Of a stretch of 64,000 nucleotides of DNA, positions 42,476 through 50,500 are shown piece by piece. The notes beneath the pieces were generated by a model that saw only the letters and a program-made list of their open reading frames with translations, made no database searches and was not told the origin of the DNA. The number at the start of each line of letters is the position of its first letter. Within the stretch, counting starts at the first letter, position 1. The DNA is from RPQJ01 sp963707145 (GTDB taxonomy: Bacteria > Pseudomonadota > Gammaproteobacteria > Steroidobacterales > Steroidobacteraceae), in NCBI GenBank assembly GCA_963707145.1, contig CAVPOQ010000007.1:437754-501753 (forward strand). The letters run 5' to 3'. Both the position numbers and the translations under genes were made by a program.

Positions 42476-43922
42476 CCGTGCGCTGGTGCAGCCGGCTGTT
42501 GCGGTAGCCGTAACCGAAGTAGATCGCGAAGCCGATGCCCGACCAGATCAGCAGCCGGACCCACGTGTCGTGGGGCAGCGCCAGCGTGAGCGCGAGGCAC
42601 ATCAGCACGCCCGCCGTGCAGGTGAGCGGCGCGAAGGGTACCCGGAACGGGCGCGGCGTCTCGGGCATCGTCCTTCGCAGCACCAGTACGCCGGCGCAGA
42701 CCGCCGTGAAGGCGAGCAGGATGCCGATCGAGACGAGTTCGCCGAGCACGTCGATCGGGAACACGCCCGCGAAGAACGCCGCGATCAGCCCGGTGATGAG
42801 CGTGCCCACGTGCGGCGTGTGGTGCGTCGGGTGCACCTTCTGCAGCTGCCGCGGCAGCAGGCCGTCGCGTGACATGGCCATGAAGATGCGCGGCTGGCCG
42901 AGGATCGACATCAGGATCACCGAGGTCATGCCGATGATCGCGCCGATCTTCACCGGCAGCCCGAGCCAGAACAGCGAGGGGTGCGCGTCGAGTGCGGCGG
43001 CCACCGGCGCCGCGACGTCGAGTTCGGTGTAGCTCACCATGCCGGTCATCACCGCGGCCATCGCCACGTAGAGCACCGTGGCGATCACGAGTGCGCCCAT
43101 GATTCCGGCCGGCACGTCGCGCTGCGGGTTGCGCGCCTCCTGCGCGGTGGTGGCCGCGGTATCGAAGCCGATGTAGGCGAAGTAGATGATGCCCGCACCC
43201 GTCATCACCCCGCTCCAGCCGTAGTGACCGAACTCGCCCGTGTTCTCTGGCAGGTACGGGTGCCACAGCGAGGTATCGATGAAGGCGAGCCCGGCGACGA
43301 TGAACAGCACGATGATCGCCACCTTGATGACGACCATGACGTTGTTCATGGACGCCGACTGGCGGATACCGCGGTAGCAGACCCAGGTGAGCGCCGCGAC
43401 GATCGCCACCGCGGGCAGGTTGATCAGGGCCCCGGTGGCCTGGAGCGTGTGGTCCGCCGCCTTCCCGACCGGCGCGCTGGTGAGCGCGACCGGCAGATGC
43501 ACCCCGATCTCCTCGAACAGGTTGACCACGTAGCCCGACCATCCGACCGCGACCGTGGCGGCCGACATCATGTACTCGAGCGCGAGGTTCCAGCCGACGA
43601 ACCAGGCGACCCCCTCGCCGAGCGTGGCGTAGGTGTAGCTGTAGGCGCTGCCAGACACAGGGATCAGCGAGGCGAGTTCGGCGTAGCAGATCGCAGCGAG
43701 CCCGCAGCCAATGGCCGCCACCAGGAAGGCGAGGGTGATCGCCGGGCCCGTGTGATTCGCGGCCACCGTGCCGGTCAGCACGAAGATGCCGCTGCCGATC
43801 ATGGAGCCGAGGCCGATCGAGGTGAGCGTGCGGGCGCTCAGCACCCGGTTGAGTCGCGGCCCGGTCTCGATCTCCCGTGTGATCGTCGCGACCGACTTGC
43901 GGGCCACGAGTTGCTTGAGCAC
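42468..43922 (-). CDS. APC-family amino-acid permease
   Basis: Inner-membrane amino-acid transporter of 484 residues from the APC superfamily, most like the cationic amino-acid transporter/YfnA group. The first helix carries GLGSMIGSGIFVLTGTVA with the broken-helix Gly residues that bind substrate. ASLIPVSGSAYSYTYATLGE and GFDTAATTAQEARNPQRDVP are further signatures. About 12-13 hydrophobic helices are visible, and the C-terminus has an additional pair. Substrate specificity is not readable. It diverges from the phosphatase-fusion gene across an 86-base gap. Confidence 0.92.
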   Translation of the reverse strand: MLKQLVARKSVATITREIETGPRLNRVLSARTLTSIGLGSMIGSGIFVLTGTVAANHTGPAITLAFLVAAIGCGLAAICYAELASLIPVSGSAYSYTYATLGEGVAWFVGWNLALEYMMSAATVAVGWSGYVVNLFEEIGVHLPVALTSAPVGKAADHTLQATGALINLPAVAIVAALTWVCYRGIRQSASMNNVMVVIKVAIIVLFIVAGLAFIDTSLWHPYLPENTGEFGHYGWSGVMTGAGIIYFAYIGFDTAATTAQEARNPQRDVPAGIMGALVIATVLYVAMAAVMTGMVSYTELDVAAPVAAALDAHPSLFWLGLPVKIGAIIGMTSVILMSILGQPRIFMAMSRDGLLPRQLQKVHPTHHTPHVGTLITGLIAAFFAGVFPIDVLGELVSIGILLAFTAVCAGVLVLRRTMPETPRPFRVPFAPLTCTAGVLMCLALTLALPHDTWVRLLIWSGIGFAIYFGYGYRNSRLHQRTAG

Positions 43923-44008
43923 TGGCTGTCCCCCCGGGTTGCCGAAGGCGGAAGTCTCTCACAGGGCGGACGAGGACCGCAGTCCCACCCGTGCTTTATC
44001 ATGACCGC

Positions 44009-45475
44009 ATGCAAGCCTCCCCCGCCGACAACGCCGGGATGCCGCCGCGCCCGGTGCCCGGGTCGTACTGGGTCTTGCCCGGCCGCTTCCTGGTCGGGGA
44101 GCACCCGGGCTCCCAGTCGCGCGCGGACACCATGGACCGCCTGCGACGTTTCCTGCGCAGCGGGGTCACCTGCTTCGTGGACCTGACGGAGGCGCGCGAG
44201 CTGCCGAGCTACGAGGGCCTGCTGCCCTTCGCCACGCCGTCGGGCCGGCGCATCGAGTACGTCCGCGAGCCGATTCCCGACCACTCGGTGCCGGCCGGAC
44301 GCGACACGATGTCGCGGCTGCTGGCGACCGTGGAGCAGGCGCTTGCTGTCGACCACGTCGTGTACCTCCACTGCCGCGCCGGCATCGGCCGCAGCGCCAT
44401 GGCCGCCGGCTGCTGGCTCGCCGGCCGGCCCGGCGCGAACGACGATCCGCTCGAGCGGCTGCAGGCGCTGTGGCAGCAGTCGTCGCAATCGCAGGCATGG
44501 CCGGTGGTCCCGGAGACGCCCGAGCAGGCGGAGTTCGTGCGCAACTGGTCGCAGCTGCCGGCCCCGCCACGGACCCCGGGCGTCGCGCCGTTTCCAGGCG
44601 CGGCCGTCCTCGCCTCGCGCATCCGCGGCGCGCTGCTCGGGCTCGCGCTCGGCGACGCGGCAGGCGCGGCGCGCGCGCTCAAGCGCCCGGCGAGTGCCGG
44701 CTGGACCCAGCACACATCCCTGGCGCTGTGCCTGGCGGAGAGCCTGCTCGAGGTCGGGCACTGCGACGCGCGCGACCAGATGGAACGCTACCTGCGCTGG
44801 CAGCACGACGGCCACCTGGCGGCACGTGGCCAGCCGGGCCGCGCCACAGCCGACGTCGCACGTGCGCTCGCGACCTATCAGTGGCGTGGCCAGCCGATGG
44901 CCGGTTCCCACGATCCCGCCGACCGCTCGACCGCGAGCCTGCCGCGGGTGGTGAGCGCCGTGGCGTGGTCGGCGCACGACCCGGCGGGCGCCGTGGCACT
45001 CGGCAGCGAGTGCTCGCGGACCACGCACCAGTCGCCGATCGTGCTCGACGCCTGCCGGTACTACGCGGCGCTGCTGCTCGGCGCGTTCGGCGGCGCACCG
45101 CGCGCGGCCGTGCTCGAAGACCTCTACGAGCCGGTGGCGGGTCTCTGGGCGGCGCGGCCGCTGCGGCCCGAGGTCGCCGCCGCGGCGCGCGAGCCGCCAA
45201 CCGGGGACATACGTCGTGGCCCCGCCGACGTGATCGAGGCGCTTTCGGTCGTGCGCTGCGCCGTCGCGCAGTCGGGCGACGTGACCACGGCGGTTGAGCG
45301 TGCCGCGGGGGCGAGCCGCGAGCCCGCGCTGGCCGGCGCGCTGGCCGGCGCGCTGATGGGCGCCTTCGTCGGCGCCGAGGCGATCCCGCAGTCCCTGACG
45401 GTGCCTCTGCCCGGCCTCGCGGTGATCGAGGATTTCGCTGCGCGGCTCGCCACGGCCGGCGGAGGTGGGCGGTGA
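44009..45475 (+). CDS. Fusion of a Cys-based protein phosphatase with a degenerate ADP-ribosylglycohydrolase domain
   Basis: Protein of about 488 residues. Residues about 20-195 are a dual-specificity/tyrosine-phosphatase-like domain with the P-loop HCRAGIGRS (121-129; nucleophile Cys122, Arg128). Residues about 203-485 follow the ADP-ribosylglycohydrolase (DraG/ARH) fold: RGALLGLALGDAAGA (from 206), ALCLAESLLEVG, TTHQSPIVLDACRYYAALL and a final IPQSL. The magnesium motifs are changed: TDDT reads TQHT (233-236), GNGSLMR reads STASLPR (about 307-313), and DxDTT reads GDVTT (423-427). The second domain is therefore probably not an active hydrolase. Start at ATG 44009; GTG 43991 is an alternative. 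GTGA overlap couples it to the zinc peptidase gene. Confidence 0.82.
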   Translation: MQASPADNAGMPPRPVPGSYWVLPGRFLVGEHPGSQSRADTMDRLRRFLRSGVTCFVDLTEARELPSYEGLLPFATPSGRRIEYVREPIPDHSVPAGRDTMSRLLATVEQALAVDHVVYLHCRAGIGRSAMAAGCWLAGRPGANDDPLERLQALWQQSSQSQAWPVVPETPEQAEFVRNWSQLPAPPRTPGVAPFPGAAVLASRIRGALLGLALGDAAGAARALKRPASAGWTQHTSLALCLAESLLEVGHCDARDQMERYLRWQHDGHLAARGQPGRATADVARALATYQWRGQPMAGSHDPADRSTASLPRVVSAVAWSAHDPAGAVALGSECSRTTHQSPIVLDACRYYAALLLGAFGGAPRAAVLEDLYEPVAGLWAARPLRPEVAAAAREPPTGDIRRGPADVIEALSVVRCAVAQSGDVTTAVERAAGASREPALAGALAGALMGAFVGAEAIPQSLTVPLPGLAVIEDFAARLATAGGGGR

Positions 45476-46533
45476 ACCGACGCGCGGTCCCGAAGTCGAC
45501 CGGGGCACGGACCACTCGTCGCGAGCCCGCGTGGACGCGCCTCGACGACGACGAACTGCTCGACCTGAGCTTCTGCGATCTGCGGCTGAGCCTCGCCAGT
45601 ACGCCGCTCGAGGCCAGCGTGCGTCGTCTGTATGGCGAAATGGCCCGCAAGGGCATCCGCTTCCGGCCGCACGTTTGGCTTGCGGAGGAATGGTTTTCGC
45701 CGGACGGCGTGCCTGGCATCGCGATTCCCTTCTATCTTGCGCACCCGCGGCTCATGAGGCTCGAGCGCCGCTTCATGCACGAGGTCGAGGGCGGCAACTC
45801 CAAGTGGCTGATGCGCATCCTGCGCCACGAGACCGGTCACGCGATCGACACGGCCTTCGGACTGCGGCGGCGCAAGGCGTGGCGCGAGGTGTTCGGCAAG
45901 GCCTCCCGTCGGTACCCAAGCCGCTACTCGCCGCGCCCTACCAGCCTCAACCACGTGCTGCACCTCGGCCACTGGTACGCGCAGAGCCACCCGACCGAGG
46001 ATTTCGCCGAGACTTTCGCCGTGTGGCTGCCACCGCGCGCGCGCTGGCGCAGCCAGTATGCCGACTGGCCGGCACTCGCGAAGCTCCAGTACGTGGACCG
46101 CACGATGCGTGAGCTGCGCGGGCAGCGCGCGACGAACCTCGACCGCCGCGTGATCGAGCCGCTCGCCGAGAACACCCGCACGCTGCGCGAGCACTACCGG
46201 CGCAAGCAGGCGCGTTACTCGCTCGACACGCGCCGCTCCTACGACCGGCCGCTGCTGCGGGTGTTCGCCTCCCGCGAGGCGCGGCCCAACGCGGTCGCGG
46301 CGAGCCGCTTCCTGCGCGAGATGCGGCCGCAGCTCGCGCGCCTGCTGGTGCGGCGTGCCCGCATGCACCCGTACATCGTGCAGCACGTGATGCGGACCGC
46401 AGTGCAACGCGCGCGTGCGCTCGACCTGCGGGTACAGGCCGGCCAGCGGCGCGCCAAGCGCGACGTGCTCGCCATGCACGAGCGCATCATGCTCGAGATG
46501 CTGCTGCGCGACCGGGAGAACTACGCGTTATGA
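45472..46533 (+). CDS. Putative zinc metallopeptidase
   Basis: Predicted zinc-dependent peptidase of 353 residues, cytoplasmic by lack of a signal. The gluzincin-type motif HETGH is at 119-123 (RILRHETGHAIDTAFGL), and the likely third ligand lies in HPTEDFAETFAVWL (Glu at 176 or 180). FYLAHPRLMRLERRFMHEVEG and YSPRPTSLNHVLHLGHWYAQ are conserved-looking, and the C-terminal 120 residues are Arg-rich helices. The start is GTG 45472, overlapping the upstream stop. The ATP-grasp gene follows with an ATGA overlap. Similar peptidases beside ATP-grasp ligases are seen in other bacteria and are called putative zinc-binding metallopeptidases. The target is unknown. Confidence 0.82.
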   Translation: MNRRAVPKSTGARTTRREPAWTRLDDDELLDLSFCDLRLSLASTPLEASVRRLYGEMARKGIRFRPHVWLAEEWFSPDGVPGIAIPFYLAHPRLMRLERRFMHEVEGGNSKWLMRILRHETGHAIDTAFGLRRRKAWREVFGKASRRYPSRYSPRPTSLNHVLHLGHWYAQSHPTEDFAETFAVWLPPRARWRSQYADWPALAKLQYVDRTMRELRGQRATNLDRRVIEPLAENTRTLREHYRRKQARYSLDTRRSYDRPLLRVFASREARPNAVAASRFLREMRPQLARLLVRRARMHPYIVQHVMRTAVQRARALDLRVQAGQRRAKRDVLAMHERIMLEMLLRDRENYAL

Positions 46534-47558
46534 AGCCCCTGCGCGTATTGGTGCTGGTCCACGAGACGCTGGTGCCGCCCGAGGATACGAGCGGCTACAC
46601 GGAGCAGCAGATCGACGAGTGGCGCACCGAGTACGACGTTACCGCCGCGCTCAAGGCGATGGGGCACGAGGTTCGCATACTCGGCATGGGCGACAGCCTC
46701 GCCGAACTGCGCGCCGCCGCGTCGGACTGGAAGCCCGATATCGCCTTCAACCTGCTCGAGGAGTTCCAGGGGATCGTCACCTACGACCAGCACGTAGTGG
46801 CTTTCCTGGAGCTGATGCGGCTGCCCTACACCGGGTGCAACCCGCGCGGCATGATGATCTCGCGCGACAAGGCGCTGTCGAAGCAGATCCTCGCCTATCA
46901 CCGCGTGCCCACCGCGAAGTTCGCGCTGCTGCCGCGGGGCCGCCGCTACCGCGAGCCGCGCCGGCTGCGCTTTCCGCTGTTCGTGAAGTCCGCCACGGAG
47001 GACGCCTCGCTCGGCATCTCCCAGGCCTCGATCGTCCACGACGGCCAGAAACTGCGCGAGCGTGTGCAGTTCATCCACGACCAGACCAACTCCGACGCGC
47101 TGGTGGAGGAGTACGTCGAAGGGCGCGAGATCTACATCGGCGTGGCCGGCAACGAGCGGTTGACGAGCTTCCCGCTGTGGGAGCTCAACTTCGGCACGCT
47201 GCCCGACGTGATGGCCGGCATCGCCACGCGCAAGGTGAAGTGGGACCGCGAGTACCAGCGCAAGCACGGCATCGATACCGGCCCGGCGCGCGACCTGCCC
47301 GAGGGCCTCGAGCGGCGCATCGCACAGCTCGCACGGCGCATCTTCCGCGCGCTCGGCCTGAGCGGCTACGCGCGCATCGATCTGCGCCTGCGGCCCGACG
47401 GCAGCGTCGTGGTGCTCGAGGCGAATGCGAACCCGAACCTCGCGCAGACCGAGGACCTCGCCACTTCGGCGCTCGCCGCGGGGGTGGGCTACGACGCGCT
47501 GCTCGAGCGCATCATGCGGCTCGGCCTCGCCTACCGCGCGGCATGGCGCGAGACGTGA
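46530..47558 (+). CDS. D-Ala-D-Ala ligase-like ATP-grasp enzyme
   Basis: ATP-grasp ligase of 342 residues with the Ddl architecture. The N-terminal domain is KPLRVLVLVHETLVPPED to AFNLLEEFQGIVTYDQHVVA, followed by RLPYTGCNPRGMMISRDKAL. The grasp domain has LRFPLFVKSATEDASLGISQ, DALVEEYVEGREIYIGVAGN and GYARIDLRLRPDGSVVVLEANANPNLAQ, with the metal-binding Glu and Asn. It is not a peptidoglycan Ddl: the N-terminal substrate loop differs, and the gene sits in an operon with a peptidase and a hydroxylase. It probably forms an amide on an unknown acceptor. Start ATG 46530 overlaps the upstream stop; its own stop lies inside the next gene. Confidence 0.87.
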   Translation: MKPLRVLVLVHETLVPPEDTSGYTEQQIDEWRTEYDVTAALKAMGHEVRILGMGDSLAELRAAASDWKPDIAFNLLEEFQGIVTYDQHVVAFLELMRLPYTGCNPRGMMISRDKALSKQILAYHRVPTAKFALLPRGRRYREPRRLRFPLFVKSATEDASLGISQASIVHDGQKLRERVQFIHDQTNSDALVEEYVEGREIYIGVAGNERLTSFPLWELNFGTLPDVMAGIATRKVKWDREYQRKHGIDTGPARDLPEGLERRIAQLARRIFRALGLSGYARIDLRLRPDGSVVVLEANANPNLAQTEDLATSALAAGVGYDALLERIMRLGLAYRAAWRET

Positions 47559-48739
47559 ACACGCCGCCGCCCGAGGCGCGCGCCCGCGTGCAGGCCGCAC
47601 TGTCGGCGCTGCGGGAAGGGCGGCACGCCGAGGCGCGGGCGCTGTTCGAGTCGGCCGTCGCCGGCGGCCAGACCGACGCAACCGTGCAGCTCGGGCTCGC
47701 CTACGCATGCGTTGGCTTGCGCGACGTGGCGGCGGCGGCTGCCGCCGTCGAGCGCACGCTGGCACTCGAGCCGCGCAACCTGCGTGCGCTGATCCTCAAG
47801 GCCGATCTCCTGTTGCGCGCCGGCGACGCGCGCAACGCGCTCGCCTTCTACCAGGCCGCGGTGCGCGGTGCGCAGGCCGTGCCGGCGACTCAGCCGCTGC
47901 CGCCGGACCTCGCGCGCGAGGTCGCGCGCGCCGAGGCGGCCTGCCGCCACGAGGCGGTACAGCTCGAGTCGACGCTGCGCGAGCGGTTGGCGTCGCACTC
48001 GCCGGGGGTCTCGTCCGCGCGCTTCGAGCAGTCGCTCGACGTCCTGTTCGGGCGCCGGCGGATCTACTTCCAGGAGCCGCGCCAGTACTACTTCCCGGAA
48101 CTCCCCCAGGTGCAGTTCTACCCGCGCGAACGGTTCCCGTGGCTCGACCGCGTCGAGGCGGCGACCGGCGGGATCCGCGAGGAGCTGCAGCAACTGCTCG
48201 CAGAGGAAGGCGCGTTCGCACCGTACGTTCGCAGCGTCCCGGGCCGGCCGCGCCCGCCCGAGAGCACGATGCTCGACAACCCCGACTGGAGCGCCTTCTA
48301 CCTCTGGAAGGACGGGACCCTCGTGCCGGAGAACGCCGCGCGCTGCCCGTGCACGATCGCCGCCCTCGAGGGTGCGCCACTGAACCGCCTGCCGGCGCGA
48401 TCGCCGTCGATCCTGTTCTCGCTGCTGCGGCCGCGCACGCGCATTCCGCCGCACAACGGGCTCGTCAACACGCGTCTGATCTGCCACCTGCCGCTGATCG
48501 TGCCGCCAGGCTGCGGCCTGCGGGTCGGCAACGAGACCCGGCCCTGGGTGGAAGGCCAGGCCTGGGTGTTCGACGACTCGATCGAACACGAGGCCTGGAA
48601 CGACAGCGACCAGACGCGCGTGATCCTGCTGTTCGAGATCTGGCGGCCCGAGCTCGATCAGCGCGAGCGCGAACTGGTACAGGCGCTGTTCGCCTCGCTC
48701 GACGCGCAGTCGGGACAGAAGCCGGCGTGGGAAATCTAG
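47543..48739 (+). CDS. TPR-containing aspartyl/asparaginyl beta-hydroxylase (operon copy)
   Basis: Protein of 398 residues. The first 120 residues contain TPR-like helices (ARVQAALSALREGRHAEARA, VERTLALEPRNLRALILKAD). The C-terminal domain is an aspartyl/asparaginyl beta-hydroxylase (2-oxoglutarate/Fe(II) dioxygenase) with RIPPHNGLVNTRLICHLPL (His304) and FDDSIEHEAWNDSDQTRVIL (His349). The middle block FGRRRIYFQEPRQYYFPELP is shared with its paralogue at 24811-26091. ATG 47543 lies 16 bases before the end of the ATP-grasp gene, so the genes are coupled. It is the last gene of the operon and may hydroxylate the ligase product or a protein; that is inference. Confidence 0.88.
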   Translation: MARDVNTPPPEARARVQAALSALREGRHAEARALFESAVAGGQTDATVQLGLAYACVGLRDVAAAAAAVERTLALEPRNLRALILKADLLLRAGDARNALAFYQAAVRGAQAVPATQPLPPDLAREVARAEAACRHEAVQLESTLRERLASHSPGVSSARFEQSLDVLFGRRRIYFQEPRQYYFPELPQVQFYPRERFPWLDRVEAATGGIREELQQLLAEEGAFAPYVRSVPGRPRPPESTMLDNPDWSAFYLWKDGTLVPENAARCPCTIAALEGAPLNRLPARSPSILFSLLRPRTRIPPHNGLVNTRLICHLPLIVPPGCGLRVGNETRPWVEGQAWVFDDSIEHEAWNDSDQTRVILLFEIWRPELDQRERELVQALFASLDAQSGQKPAWEI

Positions 48740-48758
48740 GCCCGCCAGCGCGCGCGGC

Positions 48759-49412
48759 TCAGCAACGCTCTGCGACCGGCCCCCCTGCGGCGATCTCCTC
48801 GCGCGCGCCGCGGACCCAGTCGAGCAGGTGCGGGTCTTTCATCGCGTGCTCGAAGTACGCGCGCGCCGCGGGCGACAGCGGTGCGCCGTAGCTGTTGAAG
48901 CGCAGCACCACCGGTGCGTACATGGCGTCGGCGATCGAGTAGCGCTCGCCGAACAGCCACGGTCCGCCGGGGCCGCAGCGCGCGCGGCAGTCGCTCCAGA
49001 TCGCATCCACGCGCGCCACGTCGGCGCGCCCCGCCTCGTCGAGCGGCACGACGAGCCCGGTGTCCGCGGCGCGCATCGACCACTGAGCGCGCAGCGCGGC
49101 GAACCCTGCGTGCATCTCGGCGCTGACCGAGCGGGCGAGCGCGCGGTCGTCGGGATCGTCGGGCCAGGCCGCGCCCTCGACGCGCTCGTTCAGGTACTCG
49201 CAGATTGCGAGCGAGTCCCAGACCGGGAGCCCGCCGTCGAGCAGCACGGGCACCCGGCGGGCCGGCGACCACCGGCCGATCTCCGCGCGGAACTGCGGCG
49301 TGTCGAGCGGCAGTGACAGTTCCTCGAACTCGATGCCGAGGTGGCGCAGCAGCATCCACGGCCGCAGCGACCAGGACGACAGCTGCTTGTCACCGATGAC
49401 GAGCGTCAGCAC
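48759..49412 (-). CDS. Glutathione S-transferase family protein
   Basis: GST-fold protein of 217 residues. The thioredoxin-like domain is LTLVIGDKQLSSWSLRPWML, with Ser residues in the position of the catalytic Ser of zeta/theta-type enzymes, followed by RRVPVLLDGGLPVWDSLAIC, the glutathione gamma-glutamyl site (DS). The alpha domain covers about 90-210. I chose GTG 49412 because GAGGAG precedes it by 6 bases and translation then begins exactly at the first strand. It lies 34 bases below the DksA-like gene on the same strand. The substrate is unknown. Confidence 0.9.
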   Translation of the reverse strand: MLTLVIGDKQLSSWSLRPWMLLRHLGIEFEELSLPLDTPQFRAEIGRWSPARRVPVLLDGGLPVWDSLAICEYLNERVEGAAWPDDPDDRALARSVSAEMHAGFAALRAQWSMRAADTGLVVPLDEAGRADVARVDAIWSDCRARCGPGGPWLFGERYSIADAMYAPVVLRFNSYGAPLSPAARAYFEHAMKDPHLLDWVRGAREEIAAGGPVAERC

Positions 49413-49446
49413 CGGGCACTCCTCGCGACGGCGCTGCGGCCGACGG

Positions 49447-49845
49447 TCAGAGGGTATGACCGATGTTCTGGTAGTGAGTTCGCTCGAAGCTCGTCTGGCA
49501 GTCGAAGCAGCGGGTCGCAAACGGCGTGGCACGCAGGCGCTCGATCTCGATCGGCAGCCCGCACTCGTCGCAGTGGCCGTAGCGCCCGTCCCCCATGCGC
49601 AGCATGGCGCCGTCGATCAGGCGCAGTTCCTGCAGGTCGCGGTCGATCTCGGCGAGGTTGACGTCCACCATCAGGTCGGCGAAGGAGTCGTCCTCGAGGT
49701 CGCGCACCTGGTCCGCGATCATCGCGTACTGCTCGTGGTCGCTCTTGAGCAGCGTCTGGCGGATCTCCTCGCGCAGCTGGCTGGCGCGCGCGGTCATGCT
49801 CGAGCGGAGTTCGTCGAGCTGGTGGGCGTTCAGGCTGTGGCTCAT
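49447..49845 (-). CDS. TraR/DksA-type C4 zinc-finger protein
   Basis: DksA/TraR-family protein of 132 residues. These proteins reach into the RNA polymerase secondary channel and tune transcription, often with ppGpp. The coiled-coil part is residues about 10-75 (DELRSSMTARASQLREEIRQ, DDSFADLMVDVNLAEIDRDL). The C-terminal zinc finger is CDECG...CFDCQ, giving two CxxC pairs. It is shorter than E. coli DksA (151 residues) and lacks the DxxDA tip in an obvious form, so it may be a paralogue rather than the main DksA. The start ATG 49845 follows an upstream hairpin at 49872-49892. Confidence 0.85.
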   Translation of the reverse strand: MSHSLNAHQLDELRSSMTARASQLREEIRQTLLKSDHEQYAMIADQVRDLEDDSFADLMVDVNLAEIDRDLQELRLIDGAMLRMGDGRYGHCDECGLPIEIERLRATPFATRCFDCQTSFERTHYQNIGHTL

Positions 49846-49871
49846 CTCGCGGCTCCCTGCGGGACTCGTAG

Positions 49872-49892
49872 CCCGGGTCGTGGCGACCCGGG
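49872..49892 (-). promoter_or_regulatory. Perfect hairpin in the leader of the DksA-like gene
   Basis: CCCGGGTCG-TGG-CGACCCGGG is a perfect 9-bp stem with a 3-base loop, 27 bases upstream of the start codon. In the mRNA it would be very stable and could act as a translational control element or operator; no attenuator partner is visible. Confidence 0.45.
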
Positions 49893-50007
49893 TGTCCCGC
49901 CCAAGGATTCCCCCGGCCACCTCGCGCACCAATACGGGAATGGCGCAGGCGGCCCTCGCAATCGCGGGCATCCGGCGGGGCACTCCTGGCGCTCCGGGAT
50001 GTCATAA

Positions 50008-50018
50008 TTGCACTGCAA
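50008..50018 (+). promoter_or_regulatory. TTGCA-C-TGCAA palindrome, possible PhaR-type site
   Basis: A perfect 11-base palindrome beside CATAAT (50003-50008), about 60 bases upstream of the DUF2934 gene. TGC/GCA dyads of this kind are bound by PhaR in some PHA producers, and a phaR gene is present at 33434-33919. The link is inference. Confidence 0.35.
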
Positions 50019-50076
50019 CATTAACGGAATCCGCCGGGCCGGCTGGACTGCCGGACGGCCAATTGCGAGGAGAGGC

Positions 50077-50490
50077 ATGATGGAAGACAAGGGAAGCAAG
50101 GGTGGGCGCACTCGCGGGACGGCCGAGAAGCCCCCCGCGGCAGCGGCTTCCAGGGGTACGGTGGCCGCCAAGCCGGCCGCTGCGGCCAAGCCCGCGGCGC
50201 CGAAGAAGGCCGTCGCCCCAGGCAAGCCGCCTGCGACGCCCGTCGCGACACCGACCCCGGCACCGACAGCGACACCGGCACGGGCCCCGGCAGCGGTGCG
50301 GGCCACTGGCCCGGATCGCGCGGAGCTGGTGCGGATGACGGCGTATTTCCGCGCCGAGCGCCGCGGGTTCGCGCCCGGCTACGAGGTCGAGGACTGGCTG
50401 GCGGCCGAGGCGGAGGTGACCGGGAAGGCCGCAACCGCTGCGGCGTCCGCCTCCGGCAAGGCTCCGGCGCGCAAGCCCTCCGCCGGCTGA
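50077..50490 (+). CDS. Ala/Pro/Lys-rich protein with C-terminal DUF2934 motif
   Basis: Protein of 137 residues. The first 75 residues are low-complexity Ala, Pro, Lys and Thr. Then comes one conserved DUF2934 segment, MTAYFRAERRGFAPGYEVED, followed by WLAAEAEV, and a short Ala/Lys-rich tail. DUF2934 occurs in small proteins of unknown role, several of them beside stress or surface genes. The basic Ala/Pro-rich arm resembles histone-like and PHA-granule proteins, but this is compositional similarity only. GCGAGGAGAGGC precedes ATG 50077. It is a single gene. Confidence 0.8.
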   Translation: MMEDKGSKGGRTRGTAEKPPAAAASRGTVAAKPAAAAKPAAPKKAVAPGKPPATPVATPTPAPTATPARAPAAVRATGPDRAELVRMTAYFRAERRGFAPGYEVEDWLAAEAEVTGKAATAAASASGKAPARKPSAG

Positions 50491-50500
50491 CCGCAGACGC

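Noticed and set aside
39913..43962. Open frame of about 1350 codons on the minus strand
   Set aside because: Antisense of the M32 and ttcA genes in its second half and out of frame with the permease gene; shadow composition.
46415..47542. Extension of the TPR-hydroxylase frame upstream of ATG 47543
   Set aside because: That stretch is the antiparallel-frame shadow of the ATP-grasp gene; the Arg/Ala-rich translation has no domain, and ATG 47543 starts the TPR region.
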